A stretch of 64,000 nt of DNA from Hufsiella arboris (GTDB lineage Bacteria; Bacteroidota; Bacteroidia; Sphingobacteriales; Sphingobacteriaceae), in NCBI RefSeq assembly GCF_009834875.1, contig NZ_WVHT01000010.1, positions 1 through 64,000 on the forward strand, given 5' to 3'. The position numbers and the translations under genes were made by a program. Below the pieces are notes generated by a model, which made no database searches, was not told the origin of the DNA, and saw only the letters and a list, made by a program, of their open reading frames with translations. This document shows, in pieces, positions 28,408-36,733 of this stretch (position 1 is its first letter; each line of letters begins with the position of its first letter).

Positions 28408-29520
28408 ATGGCACTAAAAGTAATCATAAGCGGTGGAGGTACTGGCGGACATATTTTTCCGGCGGTTGCAATTGCGAATGCTTTAAAGCGTTTGCAGCCC
28501 GACATTGAATTGCTTTTTGTTGGCGCCAACGGACGAATGGAAATGGAGAAAGTTCCCGCGGCCGGTTACCAGATCATCGGTTTGGATATCCAGGGATTTC
28601 AACGGAAATCTTTATTGAAGAATTTGCTTCTTCCAATAAAAATCGTGAAGAGCTTATTAAAGGCCCGCTCTGTTATAAAAAATTTCAAACCCGATGCGGC
28701 TGTCGGCGTGGGAGGATATGCTTCCGGGCCATTGCTTTATGCAGCTTCCGGGTTAAAAATTCCGTACCTAATCCAGGAGCAAAATTCCTATGCGGGAGTT
28801 ACGAATAAGTTGCTGGGGAAAAAGGCCGAAAAAATATGTGTCGCTTTTGATGGCATGGAAAAGTTTTTTCCGGCTGACAAACTGATCCTGACAGGAAATC
28901 CCGTAAGGAAAGATTCGGTTGATTTTGAAGGTAAGAAGGAAGAGGCCTTGCAGTTTTTTGAACTTTCCGCGGAGAAAAAAACAATTCTTGTCATGGGCGG
29001 CAGTCTTGGAGCCGGAACATTGAACAAAACTATGCAGGCCGGCCTTGCGAGGTTAATAGAAGCTGGAGTGCAGTTGATCTGGCAAACGGGCAAAGTGTAT
29101 TACAAAGGAATCATTGAACAGTATGGAAATCAGCCAAAGGATCTGGGAATAAGGATCGTTGAATTTTTAAACAGAATGGATCTTGCTTACGCCGCTGCAG
29201 ACGTTATTATTTCAAGAGCGGGCGCCGGAAGCATTGCTGAGCTTTGTATGGTCGCAAAACCATTGGTACTGGTTCCTTCGCCGAATGTCGCGGAAGATCA
29301 TCAAACTAAAAATGCAATGTCGCTGGTCAGTAAAAACGCAGCAATATTGGTAAAGGATGCGAATGCTGAATCGGAGATTATTGACCTGGCGCTGGATCTG
29401 ATTTTAAACGAAAAAAAAGGAGAGGTGCTGAGCGACAACCTAAAGTCACTTGCTTTGCCGGAAGCTGATATAATTATTGCAAAAGAAGTACTAAAAATAG
29501 CGGAAAGAAAAGTTGATTAG
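28408..29520 (+). CDS. murG: UDP-GlcNAc:lipid I N-acetylglucosaminyltransferase
   Basis: A 370-residue GT28 enzyme that adds GlcNAc to lipid I on the inner face of the membrane, giving lipid II. N-terminal GGGTGGHIFPAVAIA, mid VGVGGYASGP and IQEQNSYAGVTNKLL, and C-terminal ISRAGAGSIAELCMVAKPLVLVP are the family motifs. It lies 7 bp after ftsW and 10 bp before murC. Confidence 0.97.
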   Translation: MALKVIISGGGTGGHIFPAVAIANALKRLQPDIELLFVGANGRMEMEKVPAAGYQIIGLDIQGFQRKSLLKNLLLPIKIVKSLLKARSVIKNFKPDAAVGVGGYASGPLLYAASGLKIPYLIQEQNSYAGVTNKLLGKKAEKICVAFDGMEKFFPADKLILTGNPVRKDSVDFEGKKEEALQFFELSAEKKTILVMGGSLGAGTLNKTMQAGLARLIEAGVQLIWQTGKVYYKGIIEQYGNQPKDLGIRIVEFLNRMDLAYAAADVIISRAGAGSIAELCMVAKPLVLVPSPNVAEDHQTKNAMSLVSKNAAILVKDANAESEIIDLALDLILNEKKGEVLSDNLKSLALPEADIIIAKEVLKIAERKVD

Positions 29521-29530
29521 CCGAAGCGTA

Positions 29531-30889
29531 ATGAAACTGGATAATATTGAAAAGGTATATTTAATCGGCATCGGTGGTATCGGGATGAGCGGACTGGCAC
29601 GGTATTTTAAAAACCGTGGCTGCTTTGTTGCCGGTTACGACCGTACCGCAACGCCTTTGACAGATCGACTGATTGATGAAGGTATGGATATCAGTTTCGT
29701 TGATTCGGCAAAAAGCATTCCGGACGCTTTTAAAATTGCCGATAACGAGCGCGTTCTTATTATTTACACGCCGGCAATACCTGGCAGTTCGCCGATTTTA
29801 AATCATTTTAAAAACGCCGGCTTTGACCTGAAAAAACGTTCGCAGGTGCTGGGTATCATAAGTGAGGGAATGTTTACAATCGCTGTAGCCGGAACTCATG
29901 GAAAAACCACGACCTCCAGCATGGTCGCTCATTTGCTTCGTAGTAATGGAAATGATTGCACAGCATTCCTGGGGGGCATTGCAGCGAATTATAAAACCAA
30001 CTTTTTAATCGGAAGCAACAATGTAATGGTTGTTGAAGCGGATGAATATGATCGGTCTTTTTTGACACTTCACCCGGATATTGCCATTGTAACAAGCATG
30101 GACGCCGATCACCTGGATATTTATGGCGATGTAAATCACCTGGAAGAATCCTTCAAATTGTTTGTTTCTCAAATAAAGGAGGACGGCGATTTGATTAACC
30201 ACTCAAGCCTGCCATTAGTGAATGGGCTCACTTATTCTTCAGAAGGCAATGCCGATATAAAAGCAAAGAATATACGCATTGAAAACGGTAGCTTTTACTT
30301 CGATTTTGTAAGTAATGGTGTGCTTATAGAAAATATTCATATAGGCTTGCCGGGAATTCATAATATCGAAAATGCAACCGCGGCTATACAAGCGGCTTTG
30401 TTTTTGAAAATCGAACCGGCGGGAATCAAAGAGGCATTGGGCAGTTTTAAAGGGGTCAATCGCCGTTTTGAATATATCGTTAAGACAGACAAACATATCT
30501 ACATTGATGACTATGCGCATCATCCGGAAGAACTGAGAGCTTGCATCACTGCAGTGAAAAGCTTATATCCTGATAAGAAGCTTACCACGATTTTTCAACC
30601 GCATTTGTTTAGCCGCACGCGTGATTTTGTTGGTGGTTTTGCAGAAGTGCTGGCAATGACCGACGAACTGATCTTACTTGATATTTATCCCGCAAGGGAA
30701 CTTCCGATTGAAGGCGTCACGTCGGAAATGCTGCTGAATAAGATTAACCTGGCTGACAAGAGCTTGCAAAGTAAGGAAGGCGTATTGGAATATGTCCGTG
30801 ACGCAAGGCCGGAATTGCTTCTTACGGTTGGTGCCGGAGACATTGATACATTGGTTAAACCTTTAAGAGACATTCTGAATCATGCTTAA
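29531..30889 (+). CDS. murC: UDP-MurNAc:L-alanine ligase
   Basis: A 452-residue Mur ligase that attaches L-Ala to UDP-MurNAc. The N-terminal Rossmann motif is YLIGIGGIGMSGLA, the P-loop AGTHGKTTTSSM (about 118-129), and later EADEYDRSFL, TSMDADHLDIYG and DDYAHHPEEL are seen. The frame is open to a TTG at 29513 inside murG, but the ATG at 29531 puts the Rossmann motif at the usual distance from the N-terminus. It overlaps ftsQ by 8 bp. Confidence 0.96.
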   Translation: MKLDNIEKVYLIGIGGIGMSGLARYFKNRGCFVAGYDRTATPLTDRLIDEGMDISFVDSAKSIPDAFKIADNERVLIIYTPAIPGSSPILNHFKNAGFDLKKRSQVLGIISEGMFTIAVAGTHGKTTTSSMVAHLLRSNGNDCTAFLGGIAANYKTNFLIGSNNVMVVEADEYDRSFLTLHPDIAIVTSMDADHLDIYGDVNHLEESFKLFVSQIKEDGDLINHSSLPLVNGLTYSSEGNADIKAKNIRIENGSFYFDFVSNGVLIENIHIGLPGIHNIENATAAIQAALFLKIEPAGIKEALGSFKGVNRRFEYIVKTDKHIYIDDYAHHPEELRACITAVKSLYPDKKLTTIFQPHLFSRTRDFVGGFAEVLAMTDELILLDIYPARELPIEGVTSEMLLNKINLADKSLQSKEGVLEYVRDARPELLLTVGAGDIDTLVKPLRDILNHA

Positions 30890-31778
30890 GCGGATTAACT
30901 GGAAAGCGATTTTATTTGGTTTTATCTGGCTCGTTAGCCTAAGCGGACTTGTTGTACTCATGAGTTTCGTCAATGCTAAAAAGAACGAAGTGAGATGTAC
31001 CGATCTTAAAGTGCTGATACCGGGTAGTGGAAACCTGGTTGAACGCACCGAGGTTGACAAAATTTTGCTTGAGAATCAGGGGCCGCTCGTGGGAAGGCTG
31101 CTTGAAAAAATAAACATTCAGCAACTGGAAAAGGCGCTGAGATCAAATCCGTTTATTGAAAACGCCCGGGTTTACGCCGATATGAACGGGGTGATTAGCG
31201 TGCAGGTAAGTCAGCGCGTGCCGGTTCTGCGAATTTTAAATTACACAAACCAGGATTTTTATATTGATAAAAACGGATTAAAAATGCCTGTCTCACCAAA
31301 TTTCACTGTACCTGTGCTGGTTGCAAACGGAAGCATTATGGAAGATTTTTCCGGAAAAGTTGATACGCTTAAAACTAAAATAGCCCGTGGTCTGTTCGCA
31401 ACGGCAGTTTTCATAGAAAAGGATTCGCTTTGGAACAGCCAGATAGAGCAGCTGTACGTAAATGATAAAAAGGAAATAGAGATGATCCCGAGAGTTGGCA
31501 ATCACCGCATCATTTTAGGTGATGCTGATTCATTGGAAAATAAATTCCGGAACCTTATGGCATTTTACAAAAAAGCGCTTCCAAAAGTGGGATGGGATGC
31601 ATATAAAACGATCAGCATAAAATATGCTGACCAGATTGTTTGCGTGAAAAATACGGCGGCTGATAGCGCCAGGATGGACAGCATGGCAGCCAATATAATT
31701 ATCGATCAGCTTAAAAAGGCAAATGCCGCTGACAGTTTAAACGAGAAAAAAGATTCAACAAGTAATATAACGCATTAA
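30882..31778 (+). CDS. ftsQ: cell-division protein FtsQ
   Basis: A 298-residue bitopic protein: a short cytoplasmic start, one membrane helix (about 8-30, AILFGFIWLVSLSGLVVLMS), a POTRA-like segment (KNEVRCTDLKVLIPGSGNLVERTEV, outline only) and a FtsQ-type beta domain (SNPFIENARVYADMNGVISVQVSQRVPVLRI, outline only). Its location between murC and ftsA and the R-V-P-V-L motif identify it. The polar tail after about 270 is Ala/Asp-rich. It links the FtsL/FtsB subcomplex to the divisome. Confidence 0.92.
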   Translation: MLKRINWKAILFGFIWLVSLSGLVVLMSFVNAKKNEVRCTDLKVLIPGSGNLVERTEVDKILLENQGPLVGRLLEKINIQQLEKALRSNPFIENARVYADMNGVISVQVSQRVPVLRILNYTNQDFYIDKNGLKMPVSPNFTVPVLVANGSIMEDFSGKVDTLKTKIARGLFATAVFIEKDSLWNSQIEQLYVNDKKEIEMIPRVGNHRIILGDADSLENKFRNLMAFYKKALPKVGWDAYKTISIKYADQIVCVKNTAADSARMDSMAANIIIDQLKKANAADSLNEKKDSTSNITH

Positions 31779-31780
31779 TT

Positions 31781-33133
31781 ATGGAAAAAGGTGCATCTAC
31801 ACAGGCCAAAAGTTCCCCAATTGTAGTTGGATTGGATATAGGAACAACCAAAATTTGTGTAACCGTTGGACGCAGAAGTTCGCACGGAAAAATTGAGATT
31901 TTAGGAATAGGAAAGGCGGAATCGGCCGGCGTTACACGTGGTGTTGTGTCAAATATTCAAAAAACTGTTCAGGGTATTTCCCAAGCAGTTGATGATGCCA
32001 GCTCGCAATCGAATGTAGACGTGAAAATTGTAAATGTTGGTATTGCAGGACAGCATATCAAAAGCTTGCAGCATCGTGGAATTCTGACAAGGAAGGACCT
32101 TCAGAATGAGATCCAGCGGAAAGATATTGAAAAGCTGATCGAGGACATGTATAAACTGGTGATGCCTCCTGGAGAAGAGATCATCCATGTTTTGCCGCAG
32201 GAATTTACCGTGGACAATGAGCCGGGAATTAAAGATCCGATCGGGATGGCAGGCGTACGTCTTGAGGCTAACTTTCATATCATTTCGGGGCATGTAAGTG
32301 CTGTTAAAAACATCCTGAAATGCGTAAGCAATGCGGGATTGGAAACCCAGGAGCTGATCCTTGAGCCTCTGGCCTCCTCCGAGTCGGTATTAAGCGACGA
32401 AGAAAAGGAAGCTGGCGTTGTATTGGTTGATATTGGTGGTGGCACAACTGATTTAGCCATTTTCCACGAAGGCATTATTCGTCATACGGCCGTTATTCCG
32501 TTCGGTGGAAACAGTGTAACGGAAGATATTCGCGAAGGTTGTTCAGTAATGCGTAACCAGGCTGAATTGCTGAAAACTCGCTTTGGTTCAGCTTTGGCCG
32601 ATGAAAATAAGGAAAATGAAATTATCTGCGTTCCGGGATTGCGTGGCCGCGAACCAAAGGAAATCTCTGTAAAAAACCTTGCCTACGTTATCCAGGCACG
32701 GATGGAGGAAATCATCGAACACGTTTATTACGAAATCAAAGCATCAGGTTACGAGAAGAAATTGATTGCGGGTATCGTGATCACTGGTGGAGGCTCACAA
32801 CTAAAGCATTTACCACAACTTGTTGAATATGTTACGGGATTAGATTGCCGCGTCGGTTACCCAAATGAACACCTCGCAAAGAATGAAACCTTGCCAAAAA
32901 ATATTTATGAAGATTTGAGAAGCCCGATGTTTGCAACCGGTATCGGTTTGCTCATTAAGGGGATACAAAAAGCTGAGGAAGTGGAAGAAATGCTGAAACA
33001 GCCGGGTGTTTATATGGAGAAGCAAAAGCCTGTTGAAAAGAGTAAAAAATCGTTTGGCTTGTTTGATAAATTACTCCAAAGCGGTGCCAAATTTATCAAG
33101 GACGATATCAAGGATGAGGATTATATCCGATAA
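31781..33133 (+). CDS. ftsA: cell-division protein FtsA
   Basis: A 450-residue actin-like ATPase that tethers FtsZ to the membrane. Phosphate-1 motif VVGLDIGTTKICVTVG (about 15-30), phosphate-2 VLVDIGGGTTDLAIF (about 213-227), adenosine motif GIVITGGGSQLKHL (about 329-342), and a 1C domain. The C-terminus (KKSFGLFDKLLQSGAKFI) is an amphipathic membrane-targeting helix candidate, though about 12 acidic residues follow it. It starts 2 bp after ftsQ. Confidence 0.96.
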   Translation: MEKGASTQAKSSPIVVGLDIGTTKICVTVGRRSSHGKIEILGIGKAESAGVTRGVVSNIQKTVQGISQAVDDASSQSNVDVKIVNVGIAGQHIKSLQHRGILTRKDLQNEIQRKDIEKLIEDMYKLVMPPGEEIIHVLPQEFTVDNEPGIKDPIGMAGVRLEANFHIISGHVSAVKNILKCVSNAGLETQELILEPLASSESVLSDEEKEAGVVLVDIGGGTTDLAIFHEGIIRHTAVIPFGGNSVTEDIREGCSVMRNQAELLKTRFGSALADENKENEIICVPGLRGREPKEISVKNLAYVIQARMEEIIEHVYYEIKASGYEKKLIAGIVITGGGSQLKHLPQLVEYVTGLDCRVGYPNEHLAKNETLPKNIYEDLRSPMFATGIGLLIKGIQKAEEVEEMLKQPGVYMEKQKPVEKSKKSFGLFDKLLQSGAKFIKDDIKDEDYIR

Positions 33134-33160
33134 TTTTCAACAACAGGAAAGTTTTCAACA
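33134..33160 (+). repeat. direct repeat TTTTCAACA x2 between ftsA and ftsZ
   Basis: TTTTCAACA occurs at 33134 and 33152, starts 18 bp apart, just after the ftsA stop and upstream of the ftsZ promoter. A related TTGTGGAAAA follows at 33171. These could be regulator sites for ftsZ or chance AT-rich repeats. Confidence 0.35.
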
Positions 33161-33183
33161 TTCTTAACAATTGTGGAAAACCC

Positions 33184-33212
33184 TTGTGCAAAATTCTCTA
33201 ATATTACGTTTG
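33184..33212 (+). promoter_or_regulatory. ftsZ promoter (-33 TTGTG, -7 TACGTTTG)
   Basis: TACGTTTG at 33205-33212 matches the Bacteroidetes -7 box exactly, and TTG at 33184-33186 sits 18 bp upstream at the -33 position. Transcription would start near 33219, giving a leader of about 40 nt. It lets ftsZ be expressed separately from the rest of the dcw operon. Confidence 0.6.
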
Positions 33213-33259
33213 GAAGATAGTACACATGAACGAAATCTACTTAATTCATTATTAACGAT

Positions 33260-34906
33260 ATGCAGTTTGAAATGCTCAAAGAAAAATCATCGATCATCAA
33301 AGTGATCGGTGTTGGTGGTGGCGGTGGCAATGCCGTTAATCATATGTACAGGCAGGGGATTACCGGTGTCGACTTTATAATTTGTAACACCGATGCCCAG
33401 GCTCTTGAGTTAAGCCCGATACCTAATAAAGTTCAGTTAGGTGCAAGTTTAACAGAAGGAATGGGTGCCGGATCTATACCTGAGGTTGGGAAAAACTCTG
33501 CTATTGAGAATATTGATGATATTAAGCAGATGCTTGGGAACAACACGAAAATGTTGTTTATCACTGCCGGAATGGGCGGTGGAACAGGAACCGGTGCAAG
33601 CCCTATTATAGCTAAAGCAGCTAAAGAACTTGATATATTAACCGTCGGAATTATAACCACCCCGTTTTCATTTGAAGGAAAGCGCCGTAAACTACAAGCG
33701 GAGGAAGGCTTAAATGAATTCAAGAAATATGTGGATTCATATCTGGTAATTTCAAATGACAGGTTGCGTGAAATTTTTGGAAATCTTACGCTTAGTTCCG
33801 CGTTTGCTGAAGCTGATAACATTTTAACTACGGCCGCGAAAGGAATCGCAGAGATCATCACCATTCCCGGTTATATAAACGTCGACTTTAAAGATGTTCG
33901 TACCGTGATGCAGGAAAGCGGAGTTGCTATAATGGGTAGCTACTCGGCTGAGGGTGAAAGCCGTGCCTTGCGTGCGGTTGAAGGAGCGCTTGCTTCACCG
34001 TTGTTGAAGGATAATGAAATTGAAGGCGCTCGTTATATTTTATTAAATATCAGTTCAGGGTCGAAAGAAGTTTCGATGGACGAAGTGAGCATCATAACAG
34101 ATTATATCCAGCAGGAGGCAGGTTTAGCTGCTGATCTGATCTGGGGAAACTGTATTGATGAAAATCTGGGTGAAAAGATATCTGTAACGATTATCGCTAC
34201 CGGATTTCAAACCAAGGAAGAGCGTGAAGTTGAAAAGAGCCAGCAGCGTAAAGTTTCGATGCTGACACCGGATAATACGCCGCTTATTAAACCGGTGCAC
34301 AATTCATTTATTGAAGAAGCACAGCCGGAGAAGGCAGCCGAGCCGGTATTGAAACCCCAGGTTCGTGAACCTCAGGCGGATCTATTTGGTGGCGGTTATA
34401 CTTCACAGCCAGAGCCGGTAAAAGCTGATAACGAGCGGGTAGTAAAGCATAATCTTATAGAGGAAGAAAAAGAGCCTGTCGCGCCGGTTGAACCAGTGTT
34501 TGAATTTGGTTTGAAAATTACTGAATCAGAGTTTTCGTTCAGCGAGACTATAAACGAAGTAAAGGAAGTCGAAACTCCAGGATTCGAGTTCCAGCAACCC
34601 GAGCCGGAATTGCCAACACCGCAGGCATATAATCCTGACGAAAATAAAACTGACGAATCGATCGAAGAACAGCTTCGGAAATCTAAGGAACGTATTCTTC
34701 GCCTGAAAGATTTGAGCATGAAGTTACGTTCTGCAAATGGCTTGCAGGAGCTTGAAAATGAGCCAGCATATAAACGCAAGCAAATGTCATTACAGCAGGT
34801 GCCGCATTCATCGGAATCGCAGGTTTCACGTTTTACTTTGTCTAACGAAGAAGGGATTACCGAAATCCGCCCTAATAACTCTTTTCTGCATGATAATGTA
34901 GACTAA
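33260..34906 (+). CDS. ftsZ: cell-division GTPase FtsZ
   Basis: A 548-residue tubulin-like GTPase that forms the Z ring. The N-terminal core carries VIGVGGGGGNAVNHM, the tubulin signature GGGTGTG (in AGMGGGTGTGASP), FEGKRR and NDRL, and the polymerisation T7 loop NVDFKDVRTVM. After about residue 325 comes a long acidic Glu/Pro-rich linker (about 200 residues), which makes the protein far longer than E. coli FtsZ (383). The final residues NNSFLHDNVD look like a lineage-specific C-terminal peptide in place of the E. coli-type DYLDIPAFL motif, so its partners may differ. It has its own promoter and a strong terminator. Confidence 0.97.
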   Translation: MQFEMLKEKSSIIKVIGVGGGGGNAVNHMYRQGITGVDFIICNTDAQALELSPIPNKVQLGASLTEGMGAGSIPEVGKNSAIENIDDIKQMLGNNTKMLFITAGMGGGTGTGASPIIAKAAKELDILTVGIITTPFSFEGKRRKLQAEEGLNEFKKYVDSYLVISNDRLREIFGNLTLSSAFAEADNILTTAAKGIAEIITIPGYINVDFKDVRTVMQESGVAIMGSYSAEGESRALRAVEGALASPLLKDNEIEGARYILLNISSGSKEVSMDEVSIITDYIQQEAGLAADLIWGNCIDENLGEKISVTIIATGFQTKEEREVEKSQQRKVSMLTPDNTPLIKPVHNSFIEEAQPEKAAEPVLKPQVREPQADLFGGGYTSQPEPVKADNERVVKHNLIEEEKEPVAPVEPVFEFGLKITESEFSFSETINEVKEVETPGFEFQQPEPELPTPQAYNPDENKTDESIEEQLRKSKERILRLKDLSMKLRSANGLQELENEPAYKRKQMSLQQVPHSSESQVSRFTLSNEEGITEIRPNNSFLHDNVD

Positions 34907-34923
34907 TTATCACAACAAAGAAG

Positions 34924-34954
34924 AAGCCTTTACAAACATTGTAAGGGCTTTTTT
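34924..34954 (+). terminator. intrinsic terminator after ftsZ
   Basis: Stem AAGCCTTTACAA / TTGTAAGGGCTT (one G-U wobble), loop ACA, then TTTT. It closes the dcw cluster. Confidence 0.85.
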
Positions 34955-35021
34955 AGTATTTATATCTAGGATTGTGAACCAGTTTTGAAAACGGTTTATT
35001 TTTATGTAAAGTAATAAATCG

Positions 35022-35029
35022 TAAATTTG
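35022..35029 (+). promoter_or_regulatory. -7 box upstream of the alpha-oxoamine synthase gene
   Basis: TAAATTTG is an exact TAnnTTTG match. Its last three bases are the TTG that opens the longest reading frame, so that codon lies in the promoter and cannot start translation. The expected transcript start is near 35036. Confidence 0.55.
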
Positions 35030-35062
35030 CATTCCTTTTTTATTAACTTAAATAACAGAGCG

Positions 35063-36307
35063 TTGGATTTATTCGAAAAGATTTCTAAAAATATGGGCCC
35101 TCTCGGCCAGCACCTTAAATGGTCTCATGGATATTTTTCATTTCCTAAGTTAGAAGGTGATATAGCCCCTCATATGAAATTTCGGGGAAAAGAACATTTG
35201 GTATGGAGCCTGAATAATTACCTTGGTTTAGCAAACGATCCGGAAGTGCGCGAAGCGGATGCTAAAGCCGCTGCAGAATTCGGGATGGCTTATCCAATGG
35301 GTGCGCGCATGATGTCGGGTAACTCAAACCACCATGAGGCGCTTGAGAAAGATCTTGCCGAATTTGTAGGTAAACAGGATGCGTTTCTATTGAACTATGG
35401 TTACCAGGGAATGGTTTCTATCATTGATACGCTGGTTGATCGCAATGATGTAGTTGTATATGACGCTGAGTCGCACGCATGTATCATAGACGGCGTTCGT
35501 CTGCATATGGGTAAACGTTTTGTTTATCAGCACAACGATATCGACAGCTGCCGCAAACAGCTTGAAAGGGCTACAAAACTTGTTGAACAAACTGGGGGCG
35601 GTATCCTTGTAATCACCGAAGGTGTTTTTGGAATGTCAGGAGCGCAGGGGAAATTGAAAGAAATTGTCGATCTGAAAAATGAATTCAATTTCCGTTTGCT
35701 TGTTGACGACGCGCATGGATTCGGTACAATGGGAAAAACAGGAGCCGGTACACACGAAGCCCAGGATTGTATTGACGGCGTTGACGTTTATTTTGGAACG
35801 TTCGCAAAAGCAATGGCCGGGATTGGCGCGTTTGTCGCGTCGACAGAAGATACTGTTAATTACCTTCGTTATAATATGCGTTCTCAAACCTTCGCTAAAT
35901 CATTGCCAATGCCAATGGTATTGGGATTACGTAAGCGTTTGGAACTATTGAAAGGTCGTCCGGAGCTTAGAGAGCGGTTGTGGACGGTAGCTATGGCATT
36001 ACAGAAAGGATTACGTGAAAAAGGTTTCGATCTTGGCGCTACGAATTCGATGGTGACTCCGGTATTCGTGAAAGGCGAATTGAGTGAAGCCACAGCGATC
36101 ACTATGGATCTACGTGAAAATTACGGTATATTTTGTTCAATAGTAGTTTATCCTGTAATTCCTAAAGGCCTGATTGAGCTTAGAATAATTCCAACAGCTA
36201 TGCACACGCTGGAAGACGTTGAACGTACAGTAAGCGCGTTCTCAGAGGTAAAAGAGAAATTAAATCAGGGCTTTTATAAAGAGATGAATCCTGCGTTAAG
36301 CGTGTAA
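35063..36307 (+). CDS. PLP-dependent alpha-oxoamine synthase (KBL / serine palmitoyltransferase-like)
   Basis: A 414-residue fold-type I PLP enzyme that condenses an amino acid with an acyl-CoA. Visible: NNYLGLANDP, AYPMGARMMSGNS, the PLP-stacking ESHACIIDG, the VDDAHGFG Asp-His pair and the PLP-binding Lys249 in GTFAKAMAGIGA. Family members are 2-amino-3-ketobutyrate CoA ligase, 8-amino-7-oxononanoate synthase and serine palmitoyltransferase. The Bacteroidetes setting makes a lipid role (sphingolipid long-chain base) possible, but there is no decisive residue or neighbour. Start: there is no ATG before residue 11 of this product. TTG at 35063 gives MDLFEKISKNMGPLGQHLKW, the usual start of this family, and lies downstream of the promoter box. 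Confidence 0.87.
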   Translation: MDLFEKISKNMGPLGQHLKWSHGYFSFPKLEGDIAPHMKFRGKEHLVWSLNNYLGLANDPEVREADAKAAAEFGMAYPMGARMMSGNSNHHEALEKDLAEFVGKQDAFLLNYGYQGMVSIIDTLVDRNDVVVYDAESHACIIDGVRLHMGKRFVYQHNDIDSCRKQLERATKLVEQTGGGILVITEGVFGMSGAQGKLKEIVDLKNEFNFRLLVDDAHGFGTMGKTGAGTHEAQDCIDGVDVYFGTFAKAMAGIGAFVASTEDTVNYLRYNMRSQTFAKSLPMPMVLGLRKRLELLKGRPELRERLWTVAMALQKGLREKGFDLGATNSMVTPVFVKGELSEATAITMDLRENYGIFCSIVVYPVIPKGLIELRIIPTAMHTLEDVERTVSAFSEVKEKLNQGFYKEMNPALSV

Positions 36308-36324
36308 TCTGAATAAAGATACAG

Positions 36325-36349
36325 AACCCGGTCCAGGCCGGGTTTTTTT
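36325..36349 (+). terminator. intrinsic terminator
   Basis: Perfect stem AACCCGG / CCGGGTT with loop TCCAGG and a seven-T tail, 17 bp after the oxoamine synthase stop. Confidence 0.88.
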
Positions 36350-36495
36350 GTTTTCGGTTGATAAAAAATGTGGAAAAATAATTGATAATGGGACTTTATT
36401 TTATAAAAGGAACTATTTCTTTTTACAAAAAAAGCCTTTACATTAGCTTAAAGCATTAATTAACAAAACCTCATCAAACTAAAGAGTAACTGAAA

Positions 36496-36684
36496 ATGAA
36501 AAAATTTAATGAAGTGAAAAGCCTGATTGCCAGCCTTGAAGCTGATGCCGACAAATTTTACAACAAAGGTAACAGTGCAGCAGGAACGCGTGTACGAAAA
36601 GGCATGCAGGATTTAAAAAACTTGGCTCAGTCTATCAGACTTGAAGTTCAGGAATCAAAAAACAAAGAAACTGCAAAGAAATAG
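36496..36684 (+). CDS. histone H1-like DNA-binding protein
   Basis: A 62-residue Lys-rich protein, MKKFNEVKSLIASLEADADKFYNKGNSAAGTRVRKGMQ and onward (outlined), of the Hc1/histone H1-like family common in Bacteroidetes. The predicted structure is helical with a basic C-terminus (NKETAKK). Chlamydial Hc1 compacts DNA. The short Bacteroidetes version probably binds DNA as a nucleoid protein, which is an inference. It is a single-gene unit bounded by terminators, with an AT-rich leader of about 145 bp in which no exact -7 box was found. Confidence 0.88.
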   Translation: MKKFNEVKSLIASLEADADKFYNKGNSAAGTRVRKGMQDLKNLAQSIRLEVQESKNKETAKK

Positions 36685-36701
36685 CCAGTATCAGATATAA
36701 A

Positions 36702-36733
36702 AGTAAAATGCCCGTTATTGCGGGCATTTACTT
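36702..36733. terminator. bidirectional terminator between the H1-like gene and dapA
   Basis: Arms AAGTAAAATGCCCG and CGGGCATTTACTT (one-base bulge), loop TTATTG. It serves two convergent genes; the dapA stop codon begins at 36734. Confidence 0.8.

Noticed and set aside
33172-33180. TGTGGAAAA (also at 36369) as DnaA boxes or an origin
   Set aside because: Single near-matches, scattered, with no cluster and no dnaA, dnaN or AT-rich unwinding region nearby.
23123-34906. Missing murF and ddl in the dcw cluster as a deletion
   Set aside because: Genes are tightly overlapped with no gap, and Bacteroidota normally keep these genes elsewhere.
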